From positions 372,001-436,000 of the forward strand of contig NZ_OX458932.1 of NCBI RefSeq assembly GCF_949774925.1: 64,000 nt of DNA. The letters run 5' to 3'. The DNA comes from Candidatus Methylacidiphilum fumarolicum. Lineage in GTDB: Bacteria; Verrucomicrobiota; Verrucomicrobiia; Methylacidiphilales; Methylacidiphilaceae. Position numbers and translations under genes: made by a program. Below the pieces are notes generated by a model. It saw only the letters and a list, made by a program, of their open reading frames with translations, was not told the DNA's origin and did no database searches. Positions 47,238 to 56,097 of this stretch are shown one piece after another; the first letter of the stretch is position 1; every line of letters starts with the position of its first letter.

Positions 47238-48296
47238 TTGCTGTTGCCCCACCATTTCGTTCTTCAGCTTGTTTACTTGACCATTGGCGCTTTTGTTGTC
47301 TTTGGTTATTCTCTAGGCTCTTATTTGAAATCCCACTACTATCCACCTGGGGTGAACTGGATCATGTCCATATCCAGTCTTTGGATGCCCGCAGTCATCT
47401 ATTTATTCATAGGAATATGCCTGGTGGATATTAGTCGGCCATGGCTCCCTGCACCAGTCCGCTCTTTTTTTGTGGGGAGAGAATGGATGGTTGGGTTTGG
47501 GATTGTGGGAGCTGTCAGTCTGATGTTGATCAAGGGCTATGTGAATACTCTAAATATAGAGCTTAAAAAATTGGAGCTTGTCATTAAGAAACAAAGCCTA
47601 CATCCCTTCTTAAGATTAGTGGTGGCGTCGGACATCCATGCAGGAGGGACAATTGGGAAAAGAAGGCTTTCAAGAATAATTAACAAAATTCAGTCCCTAG
47701 AGCCTGATCTTATTCTTCTTCCAGGAGATTTGCTTGATGGCAGTAGAACAGCTCTAGAAAAAGAAGGGATAGATAAGGTTTTTATGAGCCTTTCTGCCCC
47801 TTATGGAGTCTATGGCTGTATTGGAAATCATGAGTGTTTTTACGGTTCCGATAGTCTTGCTGCTTTTCTTGAAAAATGCGGTATTACTATTCTCAAAGAT
47901 GAAATAAAAGAAGTCGATCAGTTTTTATACATTGTGGGTAGGAATGACAGGGCGGTGGAAGTCCTCGAAGGCAAAGAAAAAAGGAAACCACTGAAGGTCA
48001 TTCTTCAAGGAATAGATAGATCCAAAGCTATATTTGTGATGGATCATAGGCCGACGGCTATAGAAGAAGCCGTGGAGAATCAAGTCGATCTGCTTGTTTG
48101 TGGACATACGCATCAAGGACAATTTTGGCCAATCAATCTTATTGTGAAGAGAATTTTTGCTTTTAGCTACGGATACCAACAAATAGGCTCGACGCATGTG
48201 ATAGTCACCCGAGGGGCAGGGACATGGGGGCCTCCGGTAAGGGTGGGACAGCGATCGGAAGTGGTCCTGGTGGAGATTCGGTTTATAGAAAAATGA
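47238..48296 (+). CDS. Membrane-anchored metallophosphoesterase (YaeI/UDP-sugar hydrolase-like)
   Basis: 352 aa with three N-terminal helices and a calcineurin-like phosphoesterase domain. Metal motifs in order are ASDIHAGGTIG, LLPGDLLDG, CIGNHECFYG, DHRPTAIEEA and LLVCGHTHQGQFWP. The substrate is unknown. The only in-frame start near the family N-terminus is TTG 47238. An upstream ATG (47173) is out of frame across a T9 run (47184-47192), so the start is uncertain. Confidence 0.82.
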   Translation: MLLPHHFVLQLVYLTIGAFVVFGYSLGSYLKSHYYPPGVNWIMSISSLWMPAVIYLFIGICLVDISRPWLPAPVRSFFVGREWMVGFGIVGAVSLMLIKGYVNTLNIELKKLELVIKKQSLHPFLRLVVASDIHAGGTIGKRRLSRIINKIQSLEPDLILLPGDLLDGSRTALEKEGIDKVFMSLSAPYGVYGCIGNHECFYGSDSLAAFLEKCGITILKDEIKEVDQFLYIVGRNDRAVEVLEGKEKRKPLKVILQGIDRSKAIFVMDHRPTAIEEAVENQVDLLVCGHTHQGQFWPINLIVKRIFAFSYGYQQIGSTHVIVTRGAGTWGPPVRVGQRSEVVLVEIRFIEK

Positions 48297-48314
48297 ACCA
48301 GTCTTTTGGTAGGA

Positions 48315-50720
48315 TCAGAAGAATATCCGAAGGGTTCCTTGCACCCAGAAAGGAAGTTGTGGAGTGATAAAATCATAATTGAAAGATCTAGCACTGATAA
48401 AGCCAGGTGCTCCCGGAGCCCAGTATTTTTCGTCTGTAAAATTGTAAAAATAAAGGCTTACTTCCCATTTTGAGGTGGTATAGAAAATCCGTGCATTGAG
48501 CGTATACCATGTGGGGATTCTAACGGTATAGTCATAATTTAAGAACTGCCCACTTTGCACAATAGACCAGAGTGAAAATCCTAGGCCTTTTTCAGTTTGA
48601 TAAGTAATGACCGTGTTGGCGTAGTTTCTTGGAAATCCAATGAATGGATAATTGAGAGGAGCAAGAAAAACGTATGGATCCACGCGTAAACCGAATTGAT
48701 CGGCTATGTTGGAAGGATACGGCTGGGTAGTCAACGGACCAATAGGAGAGCCAATCCAATTTTCATGAGCATCAATGAATGCATAGCCAACATTGATAGA
48801 AAGATTGTGCAGGGGTGTCCAGATAGCTTGGAGTTGGCCGCCTTTGAGATAGGCTTGCGTGGTAGCTACCGATCCTTGTGGAAGCACATAGGCGGGAATG
48901 AATCCGTCTTGATAAAATCCTGAAAGATCGATCGATACTTTGTCTTTATAGAGGTTAAATTTTGTGCCGATTTCGAAGTATTGGTTGGTAAGATGGTAAT
49001 AGGTAGAAGAGAAGTCTGGAGCGAAGCTCCCAAAGGCACTAGGAAAAGGATTTTGGCCGAAAAAATAGGTAAAATGGGAGTTCATCCAAGAAAAAGGATC
49101 GTAAGTGAGGCTCATGGAAAGTTGGGGGAGAACAGCGGTCATGTTATTTTCTAAAAATAATGGCAGAGGAGTACCTGGAGGACTGGAGGCGTGTACGGAA
49201 TAAAAATCGGCTCGTCCTCCAAAAATTAGGCTGCATTTTTCGCTCAGATCGATCTTATGTTGATAAAATGGGGAAAGTTTATAGAAAGTCGAAGCGGTTG
49301 TTACAAAATTATGGGAATTATAATAAAAACCAGGATAGCCAGGAACTGGAATGTCAGTAAGGTAAGGATTGCCAAAGAGCAAGGCTTGATTGTAGGAAAC
49401 TATTGGAGTAAAAAAATTGTCCAATAAAGGTTTTGTTAGATCCCAGGTATTAACAGGAGAATGCCATACTCCAGAATATTCGTTGTCGCTAAAATAACGA
49501 AATTCAAGGCCGCAATCGATGCTATTTTGGGTTAACAGACTGCCTATTGGAGCTTGGAAATTCCATTGATTTTCTATTCTATCATCAAAATTATACCCTG
49601 CAGGAAGGACCGTCCAAAAATCGACAGGAATCATTTGATCGATGAACGTGCTATAGTACTCGAAGAGGGAGTTGTTGAGGATTTTGAAGTTGTCTAAAAT
49701 TTCCAGAGTTTCTATGAGCTGAGAAACGGCATAAAACTGTTCGGTGCTATCGATAGGATTATTCAGAATGTTGGTTCTTGGATCGATAGGGACAGCAGCT
49801 CCCCAGTTCACCGCATAGCCTTGCCCAGGAGGAGAAGTGCCTATCCCTTTGTGAAATACCCCGTTTTGGTCGAACCAGCCTGCAAAAGGGCCAGTCAGAT
49901 AGAGCCTATTATTGATTAGTGCCTGAGTAGGTCGATTGAGACCAGCCGGAGGATTTAGGCTGTTAGAATCGATTTCTCCATTAAAATCGATTGTCAATTT
50001 TTCGTAAGGTTTATAACTCAAGGCCATGTATCCAGACTCTCTTCTTAGATAGGAGCCATAGTAGTAGTTGTAATAGGAAGAGCCATCTTGACCAAAATAG
50101 TCAAGCCGGTACGCCAGGTTATTCTTAATGGGGCCTCCAAAGTCTAAATTCCAGAAATTCGTTCCATACATTCCTGCCGTATAGGAAGCCTCTCCTTGGA
50201 ACCGATCAAAGTGCGGTGATTTGGTTATCTCATTAAGGTATCCTCCCGCCAATTCTTGAGGTCCAAAGATGATATTGGATGGACCTGTTACCATATCCAG
50301 ATTTTCATCCATATTCGGATTCATTAGAGGCCCATATTGAGCATCTCTACTGAATCCAACAAGCATGCCATTTCTATACCTTGTAGCTGGCAGTCCCCTT
50401 AATATGGGTTCCGCTTGCGGACTGCCGGTCATCTGGGTTTGATTGATGCCAACTTGATAGGCGGAAAGCTCATTGACATTCTGGAAATTAACGGTTTGTA
50501 AACTCCTTCTAGAAACGATCTGAGCCGTTCGTGTTGTTTCTTCGATCTCTGTTTGATCGCTAGTGGCTTCGATAGATTGGTTTTCCTTGGGTTTTTTCGA
50601 TCGACCAGTAGATGGCTGCAGGGGATATTCAGGGGCTATTTCTTCGGGAATGGTAGAAGCCAAGGGACTTAGCGTGTCATTATTGTCACTAGATTGAGCC
50701 TGCAGCAAGCAGTTAAGCAA
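48315..50720 (-). CDS. TonB-dependent outer-membrane receptor, signal peptide out of frame
   Basis: A large beta-barrel receptor for uptake of an iron chelate, cobalamin or another scarce nutrient. The plug domain lies near residues 70-190 (PILRGLPATRYRNGMLVG, DMVTGPSNIIFGPQELAGGY), and the chain ends in a typical aromatic terminus (WVQGTLRIFF). The frame opens at TTG 50720, which lacks a signal peptide. Upstream in the same frame is an ideal signal (KKRALLKISTC, then FYFFATFSLLNCLLQA), but it has no start codon. Start codons (GTG 50832 or an upstream ATG) lie in another frame separated by an A10 tract (50789-50798). Confidence 0.85.
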   Translation of the reverse strand: MLNCLLQAQSSDNNDTLSPLASTIPEEIAPEYPLQPSTGRSKKPKENQSIEATSDQTEIEETTRTAQIVSRRSLQTVNFQNVNELSAYQVGINQTQMTGSPQAEPILRGLPATRYRNGMLVGFSRDAQYGPLMNPNMDENLDMVTGPSNIIFGPQELAGGYLNEITKSPHFDRFQGEASYTAGMYGTNFWNLDFGGPIKNNLAYRLDYFGQDGSSYYNYYYGSYLRRESGYMALSYKPYEKLTIDFNGEIDSNSLNPPAGLNRPTQALINNRLYLTGPFAGWFDQNGVFHKGIGTSPPGQGYAVNWGAAVPIDPRTNILNNPIDSTEQFYAVSQLIETLEILDNFKILNNSLFEYYSTFIDQMIPVDFWTVLPAGYNFDDRIENQWNFQAPIGSLLTQNSIDCGLEFRYFSDNEYSGVWHSPVNTWDLTKPLLDNFFTPIVSYNQALLFGNPYLTDIPVPGYPGFYYNSHNFVTTASTFYKLSPFYQHKIDLSEKCSLIFGGRADFYSVHASSPPGTPLPLFLENNMTAVLPQLSMSLTYDPFSWMNSHFTYFFGQNPFPSAFGSFAPDFSSTYYHLTNQYFEIGTKFNLYKDKVSIDLSGFYQDGFIPAYVLPQGSVATTQAYLKGGQLQAIWTPLHNLSINVGYAFIDAHENWIGSPIGPLTTQPYPSNIADQFGLRVDPYVFLAPLNYPFIGFPRNYANTVITYQTEKGLGFSLWSIVQSGQFLNYDYTVRIPTWYTLNARIFYTTSKWEVSLYFYNFTDEKYWAPGAPGFISARSFNYDFITPQLPFWVQGTLRIFF

Positions 50721-50788
50721 ACTGAAAGTGGCAAAAAAGTAAAAAGAAAGATAAAAATAAGAGCAGGTAGATATTTTTAATAAGGCTC

Positions 50789-50798
50789 TTTTTTTTTT
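50789..50798 (-). repeat. A10 homopolymer tract at TonB-receptor start
   Basis: Ten T on the plus strand (A10 in the coding sense) lie between an upstream start (GTG at 50830-50832) and the receptor frame. Removing one A would join start, signal peptide and receptor. A second A9 tract (50821-50829) lies directly after the GTG. Such tracts are classical sites of phase variation. Confidence 0.6.
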
Positions 50799-50964
50799 GA
50801 TAACTTTTTTGCCCCCACTCTTTTTTTTTCACAAAAAGTCGGCAAGGACGCAACATTATGTGGAAGAAAAGACAAGCATATCTTTTTAAGAGCCGAAATT
50901 CAAAATACAAATCGTTTTCTTATATTTTCTTGTATAGAAAAACAGTAGCTAAAAAGGAAGATCC

Positions 50965-51684
50965 CTATCCAGAGATGTTTTTGATTGTTTGGATGGAAAT
51001 TTTTTTTTCGTACAAACTCTTTCCAAGAATGGCTCCATAGAGGCCTTTTATCTTTTGAAGTTCCTCCACATCTCTAAGGCAACCTATTCCACCAGAAGCA
51101 AAAACAGGCAAAGCACTATTTTCTACTAGTTTTTTAGTGCCCTGAATATCGGGTCCTTCTAGGGTACCATCCGTCAGGACGTTCGTGTACAATAAGAAAC
51201 CAGCACCAGATTTTTCGAGTATTTTTACAAAAGTTTCCATTCGGTAGGTGCTTTCTTTCGTCCAACCTTCCATTAAGATTTGACCATCCTTGGCATCAAT
51301 AGCGGCTACAATTCTTTCGCTGCCTACGGCTCCAGAAATTTTTTCTAGAAAGCTTGGATCAGTAAGAAGCCGACTCCCGATGACCACTCGTTGAGCCCCA
51401 TTCTCTATGGCTTTAAAGACGTCCTCTTCTGTTCTTAACCCGCCCCCGTATTGGATGGGTAAATGAGTCTGTTGCGCTATTTTTTCTAAGACCGAAAGTT
51501 GTTTTGGTTTGCCTTCAAAGGCGCCTTCTAAATCAACTATATGTAACCCATCGGCGCCTTGGTCTTCCCATAACTGGGCAGTTTGGAGAGGATCCGATGA
51601 ATAGACAGTCAGCGCCTCCAATTTCCCTTGTCTTAACCGGACGACTTGGCCTTTATAAAGGTCAATGGCAGCATAGATTTTCAT
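50965..51684 (-). CDS. hisA: Phosphoribosylformimino-5-aminoimidazole carboxamide ribotide isomerase
   Basis: A histidine-biosynthesis isomerase with a TIM barrel. Catalytic Asp8 is in AAIDLYKGQVVRL and the second Asp in VAAIDAKDG. Phosphate-binding loops are IQYGGGLRTEEDV and VFASGGIGCLRDVEEL. The 239-aa length is normal. hisH lies 7 bases upstream on the same strand, forming a small hisH-hisA unit; other his genes are elsewhere. Confidence 0.95.
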   Translation of the reverse strand: MKIYAAIDLYKGQVVRLRQGKLEALTVYSSDPLQTAQLWEDQGADGLHIVDLEGAFEGKPKQLSVLEKIAQQTHLPIQYGGGLRTEEDVFKAIENGAQRVVIGSRLLTDPSFLEKISGAVGSERIVAAIDAKDGQILMEGWTKESTYRMETFVKILEKSGAGFLLYTNVLTDGTLEGPDIQGTKKLVENSALPVFASGGIGCLRDVEELQKIKGLYGAILGKSLYEKKISIQTIKNISG

Positions 51685-51691
51685 TGGACTA

Positions 51692-52330
51692 TTAGATCGA
51701 AAGTAAAGGTCTGTGGATGGTTGAGTGGATCAAAAAATTTTTTAGAAGTTGGATTCCTTTCTTATGGCTTTTTTCAGGATGGAATTGAGTGGCTAGAAGA
51801 TTTCCTCTAGCGATGGCACTGGCAAAAGGGACACAATAGGTTGTTTGCAAAAGAATAATCTCTTTTTGAATGACTTCGGGATAATAGCTATGCACAAAAT
51901 AAAAGTAATCACCAGAGGATATCCCGTCCAAATAAGCTGATTTTTTCAACACTTCTACCGAATTCCAACCGATATGAGGTACTTTTTCTTTGCTTTCAGG
52001 GAACCGGACAACTTTTCCTTTAAAAATACCGATTCCTTTGGCCCCCTTAGATTCTAAACTTTCTTCAAAGAGCAGTTGATACCCAAGACAAATACCCAAA
52101 AAGGGTAAATCCTTGGATATCCAATTCTCCAGGAAGGGGAGGAACCCTTTAGCCTCTAGGCCTTTAATTCCGTCTCCAAAAGCCCCTACTCCAGGGAGGA
52201 CAATAGCAAGAAAATTATAGTGGTTTGGAGGAGAAAAGAGCCTTTCTACTTTACAAGATAAGGATTCAAATGCTTTTTCGACACTCTGAAGGTTGCCCAT
52301 GCCATAATCAATAATTCCAACGGGAAGCAC
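51692..52330 (-). CDS. hisH: Imidazole glycerol phosphate synthase glutaminase subunit
   Basis: Supplies ammonia to HisF in histidine synthesis. Class I glutamine amidotransferase motifs are GIIDYGMGNLQSVEKAF, the nucleophile in GICLGYQLLFEES and the His-Glu pair in QFHPEKSHKKG. I take the GTG at 52330 as start (212 aa, LPVGIIDYGMGN), because the longer frame to 52459 overlaps dapF on the other strand and adds an unrelated basic leader. A TTG a few codons upstream is another option. Confidence 0.9.
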   Translation of the reverse strand: MLPVGIIDYGMGNLQSVEKAFESLSCKVERLFSPPNHYNFLAIVLPGVGAFGDGIKGLEAKGFLPFLENWISKDLPFLGICLGYQLLFEESLESKGAKGIGIFKGKVVRFPESKEKVPHIGWNSVEVLKKSAYLDGISSGDYFYFVHSYYPEVIQKEIILLQTTYCVPFASAIARGNLLATQFHPEKSHKKGIQLLKNFLIHSTIHRPLLSI

Positions 52331-52421
52331 TGGTTGACTTTTCTGTTCGAATCTATTTTGCAATTCTTTACGTTTTTTTCTATCAATTCTGTATAATAAT
52401 AACTGAAAAACAAATTTTTTT

Positions 52422-53243
52422 ATGACCCTTTTTTTTACCAAAATGAATGGGGCGGGCAATGATTTTATTCTACTTGATAACCGCCAAGGACTTCTCAGTT
52501 TGGATGCTTCTTCTATAGCTTATCTCTGTGATCGTCATAGAGGGATTGGAGCTGATGGCATTTTGCTCGTTGAATGGGCAGAGAAGGAAGGGCTCCGAAT
52601 GGTTTATTTTAATGCAGATGGCAGCCGGGCAAGCTTCTGTGGGAATGGGGCAAGATGTTTTGCTAGGTTTGCATGGGAAACGGAACATAAAAACGTAGGT
52701 TGCGGAAGGCTTTCTTTTTTGACGGATTGTGGAACAGTCGAGGCTTGGGTGGAGGGAGAAAGGGTGAAGATTACAATGCCTTCTGCAAAAAACCTCAGGC
52801 TGGATGTCCCAATCAGCCTTAGCGACCGCACGCTTAACGGCCATGCCATTGATACTGGGGTCCCCCATGTGGTCCTTTTTGGAGATTATGAAAAATGGAC
52901 AGAAGCTGCGCTTCAGGATTTGGGCTATGAAATTAGATGGCATAAGGCATTTCAGCCGGAAGGAACGAATGTGAATTTTGTCTGGAAGGCAGGAGAGCAA
53001 GCAATAAAAGTAAGGACGTATGAACGGGGGGTGGAAGGAGAAACACTGGCTTGCGGATCAGGAGTTACGGCTTCAGCTCTTATTTCTAGTGTGATCCTAG
53101 GCATGGAACCGCCAATCGACGTTTACGTTCGGAGTGGGGAGAGGTTGCAGGTGCATTTTAGAAGAACCGAAAAGGGCTTTGAGGAGGTTTTTCTTGAAGG
53201 CCCGGCCAAAAAAGTCTTTGTTGGGCAAATAGAATTGCCTTAA
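52422..53243 (+). CDS. dapF: Diaminopimelate epimerase
   Basis: Interconverts LL- and meso-diaminopimelate for lysine and peptidoglycan. The two catalytic cysteines are in ASFCGNGARCFARFA and TLACGSGVTASA. The start MTLFFTKMNGAGNDFILLDN is typical. 273 aa is normal. It is divergent from hisH, with a short AT-rich region between (52331-52421) that must hold both promoters, and it begins a dapF-dapA-dapB run. Confidence 0.95.
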   Translation: MTLFFTKMNGAGNDFILLDNRQGLLSLDASSIAYLCDRHRGIGADGILLVEWAEKEGLRMVYFNADGSRASFCGNGARCFARFAWETEHKNVGCGRLSFLTDCGTVEAWVEGERVKITMPSAKNLRLDVPISLSDRTLNGHAIDTGVPHVVLFGDYEKWTEAALQDLGYEIRWHKAFQPEGTNVNFVWKAGEQAIKVRTYERGVEGETLACGSGVTASALISSVILGMEPPIDVYVRSGERLQVHFRRTEKGFEEVFLEGPAKKVFVGQIELP

Positions 53244-53256
53244 AAAAAAGAATATT

Positions 53257-54162
53257 ATGAAAATCCAAGGAACCTATACGGCTATTATTAGCCCATTTCA
53301 TAATGGGCAGATTGATAGAAAAGCTTTAGAGCGACTGCTAGAACATCAAATCGAGAATCGTATCGATGGGATAGTCCCTGTTGGGACAACGGGAGAATCG
53401 CCAACGCTTTCCTATGAAGAGCATATTGAGCTCGTCCGATTGACTGCGGAAATTGTGGAGAAACGAATAAAGATTTTCGCTGGTACTGGCTCAAACAGTA
53501 CCGCGGAAGCCATTCACCTGACAAAAGAAGCTGAAAAGATAGGAGTGGATGGCGTGCTCTTAGTTTCTCCCTATTATAACCGTCCTTCTCAGGAAGGGCT
53601 CTTCCGCCATTTTTCGGCAATTGCGGCTTCAACTTCCTTGCCGATTCTCCTTTATAATATTCCTTCCAGATGTGGAGTGGATATTGCTGTAGATACCGTC
53701 AAGCGGTTGGTAGAAAAAAATAAGAATATTGTGGGCATAAAAGAAGCCGGAGGGAGTGTGGATAGGGTAAGTCAGTTGGTAGAAGCACTTCCTGGGGAGT
53801 TTTCTATTCTCAGTGGGGATGATGCGCTGACTTTACCTTTCTTAAGTGTTGGGGCAGTTGGAGTCGTCAGTGTGGCTTCCAATCTTTTCCCTAGGCCGGT
53901 GTCAGCACTCGTCCGATTGTATCTAGAAGGAAAGCCATTTGAAGCACGCCAGCTCCATCAGACCCTCTATCCGTTATTTAGGGATCTCATGATTGAAACC
54001 AATCCGGTGCCTGTAAAAACAGCACTGGCAATGGAAGGCTTAACGGATTTGGAACTTAGGCTGCCACTGGCTCCCCTCCAACCTCAGAATCTTGAAAAAT
54101 TAAAAACAACCTTATCGCGCACGAAAGAAAAACTAGCCAAAGTAGAACATTTATGGGCTTGA
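53257..54162 (+). CDS. dapA: 4-hydroxy-tetrahydrodipicolinate synthase
   Basis: Condenses pyruvate with aspartate semialdehyde. Recognisable are the VPVGTTGESPTLSYEEH loop, the Tyr in VSPYYNRPSQEGLFRHF, and the Schiff-base Lys in NIVGIKEAGGSVDRV. 301 aa is slightly above average. It follows dapF by 13 bases and precedes dapB by a few bases, so the three are cotranscribed. Confidence 0.96.
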   Translation: MKIQGTYTAIISPFHNGQIDRKALERLLEHQIENRIDGIVPVGTTGESPTLSYEEHIELVRLTAEIVEKRIKIFAGTGSNSTAEAIHLTKEAEKIGVDGVLLVSPYYNRPSQEGLFRHFSAIAASTSLPILLYNIPSRCGVDIAVDTVKRLVEKNKNIVGIKEAGGSVDRVSQLVEALPGEFSILSGDDALTLPFLSVGAVGVVSVASNLFPRPVSALVRLYLEGKPFEARQLHQTLYPLFRDLMIETNPVPVKTALAMEGLTDLELRLPLAPLQPQNLEKLKTTLSRTKEKLAKVEHLWA

Positions 54163-54169
54163 GGTGAGG

Positions 54170-54913
54170 ATGAACAGGCAAGGAAGGATAACAAGGATTC
54201 TTTTGACAGGGGCACAGGGGAAAATGGGACAGACTGTTGTTCAGGCTGCCGCATTAGATCCAGAAGTCAAAATAGTAGGGTTGATCGATAAGGAAGACAG
54301 GCTAGAAGAAGCTTTCAAGATAGCGGCTGATTGTATCATTGATTTTTCGGTACATCATTTTAGCCAGGAACTGGTGGAAGCTGCTCTTAGTCATTCTCTT
54401 CCCTTGGTTATTGGCACAACAGGGCATACTCCTGAGGAGCTTGAAAGAATAAAAGAAGCTTCACAAAAAATCCCTATTGTGATGTCTCCTAATTTTTCTT
54501 TGGGAGTGAATCTTCTGGAATTGATGGTGCACACTGCTACGGTGGTGCTGGGTAAAAGCTATGATAAAGCCATTATTGATATTCATCACAATACCAAGCT
54601 TGATGCTCCCAGTGGAACGGCAAAAAGGCTTTTGGAAGTCCTCATGGCCGCAGAAAAAATAATCGAGGAGGCTTCTAAAGACTTTTCATCGCAAGAAAAG
54701 CTGCCTCAAGTCCATTCTATCAGGGCTGGGACAGTGGTGGGAGTCCATACGGTTTTGTATTGTGGGCCTGGAGAAGTCATAGAATTAACCCATAGGGCAG
54801 AAAACCGGTTCCCTTTTGCTCATGGCTCACTCAAAGCGGCGAAGTGGATAGTCGGAAAACCGCCTGCCATTTATTCTATGAGGGATGTGCTCGGATTGGG
54901 GCAATTACTGTAG
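54170..54913 (+). CDS. dapB: 4-hydroxy-tetrahydrodipicolinate reductase
   Basis: Reduces HTPA to tetrahydrodipicolinate. The nucleotide loop LLTGAQGKMGQTVVQAA, VIGTTGHTPEEL, the catalytic DIHHNTKLDAPSGTAKRL and TVVGVHTVLYCGPGE match DapB. I prefer ATG 54170, which has GAGG at 54161-54164 as ribosome site, to the GTG at 54164. At 247 aa it is complete. Confidence 0.95.
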   Translation: MNRQGRITRILLTGAQGKMGQTVVQAAALDPEVKIVGLIDKEDRLEEAFKIAADCIIDFSVHHFSQELVEAALSHSLPLVIGTTGHTPEELERIKEASQKIPIVMSPNFSLGVNLLELMVHTATVVLGKSYDKAIIDIHHNTKLDAPSGTAKRLLEVLMAAEKIIEEASKDFSSQEKLPQVHSIRAGTVVGVHTVLYCGPGEVIELTHRAENRFPFAHGSLKAAKWIVGKPPAIYSMRDVLGLGQLL

Positions 54914-54931
54914 GCAACTCTTACTCTTAGA

Positions 54932-55642
54932 TTACTTGCTAGAAGCGATCGATGTGGGCTTGAATTCTAGAAAATATTGATAGGGTAAAAAACCAAACTC
55001 TTTGTCAAGACTAAAGCCTGCTTGCTTGAAGTCTGCCACGACTGCTTGAGCTGAGAGTTTTATATGCCTTTTGAATCGTGCGGTGGCTGGGAAAAGACGC
55101 GGGGCATTCGGCTTGATGTCGATGACAGCTACCTTTCCATTTTTTTTGAGTGCCTTCGCTAAGGCTTTGAGATAGTTTGGATTGTGAATATGATGATAGC
55201 TATTACAGAAAAAAATCAGATCCACACTCTGCTTTTCAAGCCCAGGATTGTTTTTGGGCGATTTTCGGACTATCAGATTGTTTAAGCTCTCCTTTTTTGC
55301 CCGCTTTTTTAAATATCTCACCATGGAGGATTCTCTATCCAAAGCTATGACTCTGCCTTGAGGGCCCACAACACGGGCGAATTTTATAGCAAAATATCCA
55401 GTCCCAGCGCCAATATCCGCAACCGTTTGCCCCGGTTTTAATTGGAGGGCCTGGATAACGGCTTGTGGCTTTTGCCATTTGTCCCTAGAAGGCGCATCAA
55501 ATTGTTCAGCCCATAAGGCAGGCTCTTTGAACCGATACTCGTCTTGCTCCCTAATCGAAGTGGTGGCGTAGCCAGCTTGGAAGAAACCATAAAATAAAAA
55601 GCAAAGGAGCACACAAAATGCTCGTAAAAAAAGAGAGTTCAT
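54932..55642 (-). CDS. Exported class I SAM-dependent methyltransferase
   Basis: 236 aa. A signal peptide (SLFLRAFCVLLCFLFYGFFQ, cleavage near AGYA) precedes a Rossmann methyltransferase: motif I TVADIGAGTGYFAIK (about 73-87), the acidic loop VIALDRESSM, and DLIFFCNSYHHIHNP. Export of a SAM-dependent enzyme is odd, since SAM is cytoplasmic. A family of such predicted periplasmic methyltransferases exists, but the substrate is unknown. It stands alone, convergent with dapB. A hairpin at 55697-55721 lies in its upstream region. Confidence 0.8.
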   Translation of the reverse strand: MNSLFLRAFCVLLCFLFYGFFQAGYATTSIREQDEYRFKEPALWAEQFDAPSRDKWQKPQAVIQALQLKPGQTVADIGAGTGYFAIKFARVVGPQGRVIALDRESSMVRYLKKRAKKESLNNLIVRKSPKNNPGLEKQSVDLIFFCNSYHHIHNPNYLKALAKALKKNGKVAVIDIKPNAPRLFPATARFKRHIKLSAQAVVADFKQAGFSLDKEFGFLPYQYFLEFKPTSIASSK

Positions 55643-55696
55643 AGAAAGTTTAAAGATATTTCACTAAGATTAAGTGTTTCTAAACTATGTCCCCAG

Positions 55697-55721
55697 CGTT
55701 GATTTAATCTTAAAATCAACG
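55697..55721. promoter_or_regulatory. Perfect 9-bp inverted repeat upstream of methyltransferase gene
   Basis: CGTTGATTT (55697-55705) pairs with AAATCAACG (55713-55721) around a 7-base loop; a T7 run follows about 16 bases later on the plus strand. It lies 55 bases upstream of the exported methyltransferase and may be an operator or a terminator for plus-strand transcripts. Confidence 0.35.
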
Positions 55722-55903
55722 AGCAAAGTTGAAAAGTTTTTTTCTGGCTAAGGCTCAGGTGTCAAACGAGTAGTAGGAGCCTATGGGCAGGGGAGCTAAA
55801 CTAAGACTCATGGAAGTGGCCAATCCCAGGAAATGGAAGTATAGATAAGATGTGATTTTAGAATGACAGCAGAGAATTCCCTGACTCCTTCCCATTATCC
55901 CAT

Positions 55904-56040
55904 TCAATCAGACACCGAAACGGGCTTATTGAGCTTGGGGCATTCTGAGACAAAACCAATGTGTAAAGCATGAATTCCCGAGCAAATGCTGCATTCAGAA
56001 CGTTTGTAGGATCGGATATGCTTGTTAGTATCATCAATCT
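55904..56040 (-). other. Short open coding-like segment, unidentified
   Basis: A minus-strand frame without its own start reads KHIRSYKRSECSICSGIHAL and ends at a TGA at 55904. It has two close Cys pairs but no recognised domain. It may be debris of a mobile gene. The rest of 55722-56061 shows nothing else. Confidence 0.25.
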
Positions 56041-56061
56041 CTCATGTTATAGTTAAATTTA

Positions 56062-56097
56062 GTCTCAATTGTCTTTTGACTGCATCTCAATTCCGAC
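56062..56097 (-). repeat. Solitary degenerate CRISPR repeat
   Basis: 36 bases matching the 37-base repeat of the array at 60445-62675 at 29 positions with one gap. The first ten (GTCTCAATTG) and last eight (ATTCCGAC) bases are identical. On the minus strand the array repeat has a GCC-GAAA-GGC hairpin before AATTGAGAC. The solitary copy has GTC-AAAA-GAC before the same AATTGAGAC, so both arms changed together and pairing is kept. No second repeat was found within about 100 bases on either side. It could be an orphan crRNA-like gene, a regulatory anti-repeat RNA or an array relic. Confidence 0.7.

Noticed and set aside
50713-50910. 65-codon minus-strand frame with a hydrophobic end as a separate small protein
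   Set aside because: It is better explained as the start and out-of-frame signal region of the TonB-dependent receptor gene.
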